Positions 6,104-12,314 of a stretch of DNA of 14,004 bases are shown in pieces. A program made the translations under genes and the position numbers. The DNA is taken from NCBI GenBank assembly GCA_900547835.1, contig URIJ01000036.1:1-14004 (forward strand), written 5' to 3'. How positions within the stretch are numbered: the stretch's first letter is position 1; each line of letters begins with the position of its first letter. This DNA comes from an uncultured Collinsella sp. GTDB lineage: Bacteria > Actinomycetota > Coriobacteriia > Coriobacteriales > Coriobacteriaceae. The notes under the pieces were generated by a model. The model was not told the origin of the DNA and searched no databases. It was given only the letters and a program-made list of their open reading frames with translations.

Positions 6104-6814
6104 CTACTCCTCGGGCAGGATATGAAAACCAAGCGCCTGAATGTCGCGGGCAAAGCCCTTGACAGTATCAAGCGAGTACTCAAGCAAATCTTTCCCGAAA
6201 TTCTTGCGTTTGGCAAGAAGGGCATTGGGGACCGTAATGATCTGGCATCCAACGGACTCCGCCTGGAAGATATTGAGGACCTCGCGCGTAGACGCCCAGA
6301 GAACCTCGGCAGCAGGCTTAACGGCAGCCTTCTTTACGGACTCCGCCATGAGGGGCAGCGGATCGACGCCGGTATCGGCAATGCGACCGGCAAAGATGGA
6401 CAGAATAGAGGGGGTCTCAGCAGAGACGGCATCGACAAACTCGTCGACCTGCTCGGGCGTGAAGATAGTGGTGACATTCACCTTGATGCCGTCGGCAGAA
6501 AGGCGCTTGACCAGCGCGGCAGTGGACTCACCCTTGGTGTTGAGCGCCGGGATCTTAACGTAGACGTTGTCTGCCCAGGTTGCGATCTCGCGAGCCTCGG
6601 CTTCCATACCCGCCTCGTCGTCGGCGAATACCTCAAAAGAGACCGACACATCAGTAATGTGCTCAAGAACCGTCTTGGCAAAAGCGCGGTAGTCGGTCAC
6701 GCCGCCGGCCTTCATAAGGGAAGGATTGGTCGTGAAGCCCTGAACGTTGCCATTGTCATGCATGTCAAGCATGCCCTCGAGGTTAGCGCCGTCGGCAAAC
6801 ACCTTGATTGCCAT
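6104..6814 (-). CDS. Transaldolase family protein (small TalC/FSA-like subfamily), copy 2
   Basis: 236-residue paralog of the enzyme at 2805-3509, differing at about 46 of 234 aligned positions and carrying an extra EE at the C-terminus. It keeps the lysine in VYVKIP (K87) and the same transaldolase-like set D8, N30, E61, T115, S139 and F141 (SIFAGRI). The likely reaction moves a three-carbon ketol unit between sugar phosphates, which would connect the imported sugar phosphate to glycolysis and the pentose phosphate pathway. First gene of the PTS operon. ATG 6814 has GAAAGGA 7 nt upstream; the longer in-frame start at 6871 is not in the homologous part. True FSA activity cannot be excluded from sequence alone. 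Confidence 0.9.
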   Translation of the reverse strand: MAIKVFADGANLEGMLDMHDNGNVQGFTTNPSLMKAGGVTDYRAFAKTVLEHITDVSVSFEVFADDEAGMEAEAREIATWADNVYVKIPALNTKGESTAALVKRLSADGIKVNVTTIFTPEQVDEFVDAVSAETPSILSIFAGRIADTGVDPLPLMAESVKKAAVKPAAEVLWASTREVLNIFQAESVGCQIITVPNALLAKRKNFGKDLLEYSLDTVKGFARDIQALGFHILPEE

Positions 6815-6844
6815 GTTCGGTCCTTTCTCATCTAGCACTATTGC

Positions 6845-6919
6845 TATCGAAAGCCTTTTTCTTTGTTTCAAAAGCTTTTCGGTTTTCTTTTATAAACTAT
6901 TTCAAAAGATATCGAAAGC
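6845..6919. promoter_or_regulatory. Repeated operator-like boxes upstream of the PTS operon
   Basis: TATCGAAAGC occurs twice (6845-6854 and 6910-6919) and TTTCAAAAG twice (6866-6874 and 6900-6908), all in the same orientation and resembling each other (TTTCRAAAG). They bracket the predicted operon promoter. I infer binding sites for the divergent DeoR-type regulator. The rest of the gap up to about 7090 holds a small inverted repeat TCACTTTTTGTGA (6969-6981) and otherwise nothing I recognise. Confidence 0.5.
6889..6917 (-). promoter_or_regulatory. Candidate promoter of the transaldolase 2-PTS operon
   Basis: On the minus strand TATAAA (6894 to 6889) is a good -10. TTTCGA (6917 to 6912) lies 17 nt upstream as a weak -35 and is inside one of the TATCGAAAGC boxes. 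The predicted leader is about 65 nt. The weak -35 inside a repeated box would suit a regulated promoter. Confidence 0.4.
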
Positions 6920-7096
6920 TCGATTGCCAACTTTCCGCGAACGGTCGATTATCGGGCGTGAGCGTACCTCACTTTTTGTGAACACCTTCCAGGCAAGACT
7001 CTTTACTGGCTATTACAGGCATTCTGCATGTCAGGCCAACTACTAACACAAATAAAAGCAAAGCGTGTCATTCATCTCGTTCACTCGATTTTGCCT

Positions 7097-7124
7097 TGTT
7101 CTTTTCATATCGATACGTTATATT
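7097..7124 (+). promoter_or_regulatory. Candidate promoter of the DeoR-type regulator
   Basis: TTGTTC (7097-7102) and TATATT (7119-7124) are spaced 16 nt apart, about 50 nt before the regulator start. An alternative pair is TTGCCT (7091) with TACGTT (7114) at 17 nt. The inverted repeat TTTCG-ATTA-CGAAA begins at the end of the -10, where a repressor would block initiation. Confidence 0.45.
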
Positions 7125-7157
7125 TCGATTACGAAAGGCATTTCTTTCGCCTTTCGT
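7123..7157 (+). promoter_or_regulatory. Operator-like inverted repeats and leader hairpin before the regulator
   Basis: TTTCG-ATTA-CGAAA (7123-7136) is a perfect inverted repeat. Overlapping it, ACGAAAGGC (7131-7139) and GCCTTTCGT (7149-7157) form a perfect 9-bp hairpin with a 9-nt loop that ends 4 nt before the ribosome site AAGGAG (7162-7167). The element could be a DNA operator, an mRNA structure affecting translation, or both. Confidence 0.5.
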
Positions 7158-7173
7158 TCATAAGGAGCGACAC

Positions 7174-7965
7174 ATGGCATCTACTTCAGACCTTTCACCC
7201 GCCGAGCGTCAGCGATTTATCATGAACTGGCTGGCGGAAAAGCCGAATATCTCGGTATCCGACATCGTCCGTCGCTTTTCGGTTTCGGAAGTCACCGCAC
7301 GACACGACCTCGTCTCACTGGAATCGGAAGGCAAATTGCGTCGTGTACGCGGCGGAGCAGTATCGCTTTCACGTTCCACTGCAATCTCGTATCCCGAAGA
7401 GCGCATCAATGTCCAAGTCGAAGCCAAGGAGGCTATCGCCGCGACCGCAGCAACTCTTGTTGACGATGGTGACGTTTTGGTGATCGACATCGGCACCACG
7501 GGCTTTTACTTCACTAAAGCCCTCATAGACAAGCGCGACATCACCATCATCACCGGCGATCTTGCCATCGCAAACTATGCCAGCTTCAATCTGCCCAACG
7601 CTTCGGTAGTGCTGTTAGGTGGTTCCGTGCGAAAGGGCCACCTTTATCTCGCGGGCGCGCTGACGTTCGACTGCATGAGCAAGCTTCATGCCGACAAGGC
7701 ATTTGTCAGCGCCGACGGATTCCATCCCGACCACGGCTTTACCGTTGAGCACGACTTCTCTGCCATGATCAAGCGCATGTATCTAACCAACTCGAACCTG
7801 AGCTACATGATGGTCGACCAGGGTAAGTTCAATAAGACGAGCTTTTATCAGTCCGCACAGATCGATGACCTCGACGGCATCATCATCGATGGGGACAGCG
7901 AAGGTATCATGACAGCGGCAATCGAGAGCAGCCACAGTCATCCCAAACTCTATATTGCAAAATAG
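7174..7965 (+). CDS. DeoR/GlpR-family transcriptional regulator
   Basis: 263-residue DNA-binding regulator of sugar metabolism. The N-terminal DeoR helix-turn-helix spans about residues 9-65 (ERQRFIMNWLAEK, then SVSDIVRRFSVSEVTARHDL and LVSLESEGKLRRVRGG); the usual TIRRDL signature reads TARHDL here. The C-terminal DeoRC effector domain has DIGTTGFYFTKAL (about 107-119), ITGDLAIAN and LLGGSVRKGHLYLAG, a phosphosugar-binding type. ATG 7174 follows AAGGAG by 6 nt; an upstream TTG start at 7096 has no ribosome site and would overlap the promoter. It is divergent from the PTS operon, so the effector is probably the sugar phosphate made by that PTS or a transaldolase product (inference). Confidence 0.93.
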   Translation: MASTSDLSPAERQRFIMNWLAEKPNISVSDIVRRFSVSEVTARHDLVSLESEGKLRRVRGGAVSLSRSTAISYPEERINVQVEAKEAIAATAATLVDDGDVLVIDIGTTGFYFTKALIDKRDITIITGDLAIANYASFNLPNASVVLLGGSVRKGHLYLAGALTFDCMSKLHADKAFVSADGFHPDHGFTVEHDFSAMIKRMYLTNSNLSYMMVDQGKFNKTSFYQSAQIDDLDGIIIDGDSEGIMTAAIESSHSHPKLYIAK

Positions 7966-7970
7966 CTCAC

Positions 7971-8012
7971 ATGGCCGGGTCGCCCCCACTGCGGGCGACC
8001 CGGCCATTTATT
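7971..8012 (+). terminator. Strong hairpin terminator of the regulator, shared with the HAD gene
   Basis: ATGGCCGGGTCGCCC (7971-7985) pairs perfectly over 15 bp with GGGCGACCCGGCCAT (7993-8007) around a 7-nt loop, then TTATT. It starts 5 nt after the regulator stop and ends 3 nt before the stop of the convergent HAD gene, so it may serve both strands, more weakly on the minus strand. Confidence 0.85.
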
Positions 8013-8838
8013 AAATCAACCCAAAATGCTGCATCGCTGTGACGGTACCGTCGTGTGCGACATCGTCGGTCACGTAGTCGGCGAGCGCCTTGACCTCGGG
8101 CATGGCGTTGCCCATGGCCACGGCCGTCTCGACGGCGGCGAGCATGCCCAGGTCGTTGCCGGAATCGCCAAAGCCAAAGGTGCGCGCATTGCCAGTGCGG
8201 CCCAGATACTCCAGCGCTCGCGCCACGCCCAAGCCCTTGTCGATGCCTTTGGGGCTCAGCTCGCGATTCTGGCCACCGGTGTTGCACAGCTCAAACTCGC
8301 GATCGATAAAGCCATCGTCGTTGGCTACGCGAGCCAGGTCGCACGCGTTAATGCACACCTTGCCTACGCGCAAGCGGCCACCGACGCGCATCTGGTCAAC
8401 GCCGTGCACCACGCCGGCGCCTAGCAGAAATGACTGTTCGACACCAACTGGCTCAAGTGAATAGGTGACACCGTTCGTCTCGAACAACGCCTCGCCGCCC
8501 GCCACAGTAATACGACGCGCGAGCTCCGCGATAACGTCCTCGTCAAAGCAGTCCTCATGCACCACGCGGCCCTCGACCTCGAGCGTCGCCCCCGCCATGG
8601 CAACGATACCCGCCGGGTTCAGCGCACGCAGGCCATCGGCAATCAGCCACAAGGGGCGACCCGTACAGATAAATGCCCGGTGACCCGCATTGCGCAGTCG
8701 ACCAAATGCATCGACAACAGCCTTCGACGGATGGACTGCATTGAAGTCCTTATCGGTCATATCGTCGGGATCGAACGACGTCAGCGTGCCGTCCACGTCA
8801 AAAAAGAGCACAGCGGGTTCGGGACACGCATCAATCAT
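8011..8838 (-). CDS. Cof-type HAD-IIB family hydrolase (phosphatase)
   Basis: 275-residue haloacid-dehalogenase superfamily enzyme. Motif I is FFDVDGTLT (nucleophile D14, acid D16), motif II FICTGRP (T59), motif III lysine K197 in SPKGIDKG, and motif IV GFGDSGNDL (D225, D229). The segment between (about 85-190) is the C2B-type cap of the Cof/YidA group, which dephosphorylates sugar phosphates and similar small metabolites. ATG 8838 has AAAGGAA upstream; an in-frame start at 8874 would add 12 residues before the homologous part and run into the rlmKL promoter. The substrate cannot be read from the sequence, and the neighbouring PTS is not evidence enough to link it. Single gene between two convergent or divergent units. 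Confidence 0.9.
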   Translation of the reverse strand: MIDACPEPAVLFFDVDGTLTSFDPDDMTDKDFNAVHPSKAVVDAFGRLRNAGHRAFICTGRPLWLIADGLRALNPAGIVAMAGATLEVEGRVVHEDCFDEDVIAELARRITVAGGEALFETNGVTYSLEPVGVEQSFLLGAGVVHGVDQMRVGGRLRVGKVCINACDLARVANDDGFIDREFELCNTGGQNRELSPKGIDKGLGVARALEYLGRTGNARTFGFGDSGNDLGMLAAVETAVAMGNAMPEVKALADYVTDDVAHDGTVTAMQHFGLI

Positions 8839-8857
8839 ATGGGTTCCTTTCGAGGAT

Positions 8858-8886
8858 AAGGGCAAACGAAGCATCCATCATATAAT
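8858..8886 (+). promoter_or_regulatory. Candidate rlmKL promoter
   Basis: A consensus TATAAT lies at 8881-8886, about 27 nt before the start codon. The -35 position 17 nt upstream (8858-8863) is poor (AAGGCA-like). The short leader leaves room only for the ribosome site GAGAGG before ATG 8914. The HAD gene must start transcription from the same small gap on the other strand. Confidence 0.5.
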
Positions 8887-8913
8887 GGAGCGACGCAACC
8901 AGAGAGGTCACCC

Positions 8914-11502
8914 ATGGAATTTTACGCAAGCTGCCCCGAGGGCTTTGAGTCCGCACTCGCCGATGAGCTTAAACGCCTCGGGCTTTCGCATGTTCGCCGG
9001 CTGAAGGGCCGCGCTACATTTGAGGGCGAGCTCGAAGAAGGCTACCGCGCCTGTCTGTGGTCGCGCCTGGCGAGCCGTGTGTTCGTGGTACTCGGGCGCT
9101 TTGAGGCGCAGGATGCCGATGAACTGTACGATAGCGTTTACGACATCGCCTGGGAGAGCATCGTCCGCCCCGGCGCCACCATCGCCATCACCGCCCGCGG
9201 CGTGACCGAGCAGCTGCGCAACACGCGCTTCTCGGCCCTGCGCGCCAAGGACGCGCTGTGCGACCGTCTGGCCGAGGCCACGGGACGTCGTGCCGACGTC
9301 GATGCCGCCGACCCCGATGTTCACCTGCTGCTTTCGCTGCGTCAGCGCCGCGCGAGCATCAGCCTGGACCTTTCGGGCGACCCGCTGTTCAAACGCCTGC
9401 CGCCCGCCGCGACCCGCGCCGGCGAGGACACACACGTGCTGCGCCCCGACTACGCCGCCCTGGTGCTGGCGCAGGTCGGCTGGACTGCACTGTGCGAGCG
9501 CGAGCTGACGGCCGACGATTACGAGAACGAAGCCCTGCCCACGCTGGTCGACGCTTCGTGCGCCGGCGGCGGTCTGCTGCTGGAGGCAGTGAATATCCTA
9601 ACCGACCGCGCCCCGGGCGCCGCCCGCGATCGCTGGGGCTTTGAGGGGTGGCAGCTACACGATGCCGCCCTGTGGGAGCAGCTGCTTGCCGAGGCGCACG
9701 AGCACGAAGCCGCAGCGCGCGAGCGCCAGGCGCGCATCGTTGCCGTGGACATTGACCCCGCCGCCCGCAAGACTGCCGAGCGCATGGTCAAGTGCGCGGG
9801 CTACAAGCGCTTTGTCGATTTTTGCGCTGCCAAGCCTGCCACCGTGCTGGATCACGCGGGCGCTGTCGCCGGTGCCGCCATCGTCGCGGACACCACCGAG
9901 ACCCCGCTGTCGCTCATGCACGATACCATGACGCTGATCGGTGAGCTGCGCCGTGCACCCGAGCTTGTTTCGGCACCGGTCGCCGCGCTCACCCGCGACG
10001 GCCTCATGGCCCGCGCGCTCCACGCCGAGCCCGAGCGCTCCATCGCCGTCATGCCCAACAACGAAGAGGCGACCGTCGAAGTCTGGCCTTCGCTCGACCA
10101 CGCCGCCGCAGCGTTTGAGGCTGCGAACAGCGCAAACGCCGAGGGCGAGACCGCGGACGCCGACGACGTCATCAGCGACGAAGCCGCCGACACCTTCATG
10201 CCCGAACCTACCGCCACGCTCGACCTGGGCGACGGCAAGCCGCTGCCCGTGCTCATCCCCGAGTCCGAGCAGTTCGCCAACCGCCTGCGCAAGAACGCCC
10301 GTCTGCGTCGAAAGTGGGCAAAGCGCGAGGGCGTGAGCTGCTACCGCGTCTACGATGCCGACCTGCCCGATTACTCTGCCGCCATCGATCTGTACGAGGG
10401 TTGCCCGCAGACGCCGGGCCGCTGGCTCGTCATCGCCGAATACGCCGCGCCCAAGACCATCGACCCCGCACTGGCCCAGGCCCGTATGCTCGACATCTTG
10501 GCCATCGCGCCGCGCATCCTGGATGTTCCGGCCGAGCACGTGCACGCCAAGGCCCGCATGCGTTCGCGCGGCGGCTCGCAGTACGGCAAGCAGGGCGCCG
10601 GCAAGGGCGCATCGGGCGAGCGTGCCAATATCGCACGCCGTCGTCTGCCGCTCATCGAAGAGGGCGGCCTCACCTTTGCCGTCAACTTTGACGACTATCT
10701 GGATGTGGGCATCTTCCTGGACCACCGCGTCACCCGCAACCTGGTGCGCGAGCACGCCAAGCAGGCGCGCCGTTTCCTCAACCTGTTCGCCTACACCGGC
10801 ACTGCCACCTGCTACGCGGCCGATGGCGGCGTCGAGGAGACCGTGACGGTCGACCTCTCCAACACCTATCTGGACTGGGCCGAGCGCAACATGCGCCAGA
10901 ACGGCTTTGTGGGACCGCAGCATCATTTTGTGCGCGACGACGTGCTCGCCTGGATTCGCGACCAGCGCCAGACGCGCAACCGCTGGGACCTGATCTTTGT
11001 CGACCCGCCCACGTTCTCGAACTCGTCCAAGATGGGCCGCCGCACCTGGGATGTCCAGCGCGACCATGTTGAGCTGTTGGCCGGCGTGTCGCGCCTGCTC
11101 ACGCAGGGCGGACATGCCATCTTTAGCTGCAACCTGCGCGGCTTCCGTCCCGAGACGCGCAAGCTCGCGCGCGCGGGCGTGGTGCTGGAAGACATTACGG
11201 CGCAGACCATCCCCGAGGACTTCGCGCGCAACCAGAAGGTACACCACTGCTATATCGTGCGCCGTCTGCCCATCGAGGACGCCATGGCCGAGGTCGGCTT
11301 TAGTGCCGAAGAAATTGCCGAGCGCGTCGAGGAACTGCGCAACCCCGAGGCTCGCAAGCCTCGCGCAGCAGCGCCTGGCCATGCGCACGCCGGCGACGGC
11401 AGACCGCACGGCGACGGCAAGCCGCACGGCACCGGCAAACCCTCCCCCGCCGGCAAGCCCAAAAAGAAGAAGTTCTACGCCAGCAAACCCAAGGGCAAAT
11501 AA
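8914..11502 (+). CDS. rlmKL: RlmKL-type bifunctional 23S rRNA guanine methyltransferase with a degenerate RlmL half
   Basis: 862 residues against about 700 in E. coli. The N-terminal THUMP and RlmL part runs about 1-392, the RlmK part about 450-783. In E. coli the halves make m2G2445 and m7G2069 of 23S rRNA with S-adenosylmethionine. The RlmK half looks intact: RLRKNARLRRKWAK (457-470), YRVYDADLPDY, FLNLFAYTGTATCYAADGG (621-639) and FVDPPTFSNSSKM (695-707). In the RlmL half the expected DPMCGSGT reads DASCAGGG (213-220), and the expected NPPYGER reads about ADTTETP (325-331), although IVAVDIDPAARK (275-286) remains. An acidic Ala-rich linker (about 395-435) and a Gly/Lys/His-rich basic tail (about 783-862) are additional. 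ATG 8914 has GAGAGG upstream. It converges on kdpE. Confidence 0.93.
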   Translation: MEFYASCPEGFESALADELKRLGLSHVRRLKGRATFEGELEEGYRACLWSRLASRVFVVLGRFEAQDADELYDSVYDIAWESIVRPGATIAITARGVTEQLRNTRFSALRAKDALCDRLAEATGRRADVDAADPDVHLLLSLRQRRASISLDLSGDPLFKRLPPAATRAGEDTHVLRPDYAALVLAQVGWTALCERELTADDYENEALPTLVDASCAGGGLLLEAVNILTDRAPGAARDRWGFEGWQLHDAALWEQLLAEAHEHEAAARERQARIVAVDIDPAARKTAERMVKCAGYKRFVDFCAAKPATVLDHAGAVAGAAIVADTTETPLSLMHDTMTLIGELRRAPELVSAPVAALTRDGLMARALHAEPERSIAVMPNNEEATVEVWPSLDHAAAAFEAANSANAEGETADADDVISDEAADTFMPEPTATLDLGDGKPLPVLIPESEQFANRLRKNARLRRKWAKREGVSCYRVYDADLPDYSAAIDLYEGCPQTPGRWLVIAEYAAPKTIDPALAQARMLDILAIAPRILDVPAEHVHAKARMRSRGGSQYGKQGAGKGASGERANIARRRLPLIEEGGLTFAVNFDDYLDVGIFLDHRVTRNLVREHAKQARRFLNLFAYTGTATCYAADGGVEETVTVDLSNTYLDWAERNMRQNGFVGPQHHFVRDDVLAWIRDQRQTRNRWDLIFVDPPTFSNSSKMGRRTWDVQRDHVELLAGVSRLLTQGGHAIFSCNLRGFRPETRKLARAGVVLEDITAQTIPEDFARNQKVHHCYIVRRLPIEDAMAEVGFSAEEIAERVEELRNPEARKPRAAAPGHAHAGDGRPHGDGKPHGTGKPSPAGKPKKKKFYASKPKGK

Positions 11503-11572
11503 AAAAGTTGCGGTGGAATAGTTCCTGAAAAGCCTCCTAAAGGGCAAAAACAGGAACTATTTCACCGCAACT
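11501..11572 (-). terminator. Long hairpin terminator of the kdpDE unit, abutting the rlmKL stop
   Basis: AGTTGCGGTGGAATAGTTCCTG (arm 11506-11527) pairs with 11551-11572 over 22 bp with a single G-U. The 23-nt loop can form an inner CCT/AGG stem. The A-run 11501-11506 becomes a T-run after the hairpin on the minus strand, so it reads as a terminator for kdpE, whose stop is 25 nt away. It starts within the rlmKL stop codon and has no T-run on the + strand, so it would end rlmKL transcripts less well. Confidence 0.75.
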
Positions 11573-11596
11573 CATGAGGGGGATGTGGGCGACGGG

Positions 11597-12310
11597 CTAG
11601 CCTTGGGTGACCAGGCGGTAGCCGATGCCCACGTGGGTTTGGATGTAGCGCGGATGTGCGGGGTCGGACTCGATCTTTTTGCGCAACGTGCCCATAAAGA
11701 CACGAAGGCTCGCCAGGTCGCTCTTGGTCGCGGTGCCCCAAATCTCGTGCAGAATAAACTGATGCGTGAGCACCTTGTCGGCATTGTGCGCCAACAGGCA
11801 CAGCAGCTTGTACTCGATTGGCGTCAGGTGCAGCTCCTCGCCATCCATCGTCGCGACACCGGCATCAAAGTCGATATGCAGCTTGCCCGTATCGAACGCG
11901 CCCTCGGATACCACGCCGCCGGCCTGCGCATACGAAAGGCGCCTGAGTGTGGTGCGAATGCGCGCGAGCAGCTCCTCGACCGAAAACGGCTTGGTCAGGT
12001 AGTCGTCGGCACCGGCATCGAGCGCGCGAATCTTGTCCGCATCCTCGCTGCGCGCCGAGACCACGATGATCGGCATGCCCGACCATGCGCGCACCGACTC
12101 CACCACCTTGACGCCGTCCATATCGGGCAGGCCCAGATCGAGCAGCACAATGCTCGGCGCCTGCGACGAGGCCGCCGCGATGGCAGCATGGGCGGTCTCA
12201 ACGGCCATGTGGCGCAGACCGTGCGCCTCGAGCGCGGCGACGATTAAGTTGCGGACGGCAGGATCGTCCTCAACAACCAAGATGAGCGGTTTCATGGCAG
12301 AGTTCGGCAC
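11597..12310 (-). CDS. kdpE: KdpE-like OmpR-family response regulator
   Basis: 237-residue two-component response regulator. The receiver domain has the acidic pair ED/DD in LVVEDD, the phosphoacceptor Asp in VLLDLGLPDMDG (D58 with this start) and LTKPF. The C-terminal OmpR/PhoB winged helix includes LHLTPIEYKLLCLL, FMGTLRKKIESDP and HVGIGYRL, close to E. coli KdpE. I prefer GTG 12310 over the in-frame ATG 12295 because AAGGAG (12323 to 12318) lies 7 nt before the GTG but 22 nt before the ATG; the choice adds only VPNSA. The ribosome site is within the last codons of kdpD, so the pair is translationally coupled. In Kdp systems it activates the potassium pump genes kdpFABC, which are not in the window. 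Confidence 0.92.
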   Translation of the reverse strand: MPNSAMKPLILVVEDDPAVRNLIVAALEAHGLRHMAVETAHAAIAAASSQAPSIVLLDLGLPDMDGVKVVESVRAWSGMPIIVVSARSEDADKIRALDAGADDYLTKPFSVEELLARIRTTLRRLSYAQAGGVVSEGAFDTGKLHIDFDAGVATMDGEELHLTPIEYKLLCLLAHNADKVLTHQFILHEIWGTATKSDLASLRVFMGTLRKKIESDPAHPRYIQTHVGIGYRLVTQG

Positions 12311-12314
12311 GGCG

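Noticed and set aside
6969..6981. TCACTTTTTGTGA as a CRP-type site
   Set aside because: The half sites are in the opposite order and spacing from the classical TGTGA-N6-TCACA site.
8011..8838. HAD phosphatase as part of the PTS sugar pathway
   Set aside because: It has its own promoter region, is separated by a strong terminator and is on the opposite strand to the regulator; Cof-type enzymes are common singletons.
9655..11547. 630-codon open frame on the minus strand opposite rlmKL
   Set aside because: It is the antisense shadow of a GC-rich real gene: Ala/Gly/Val/His-rich, no family motif, no ribosome site, and it runs through the shared terminator hairpin.
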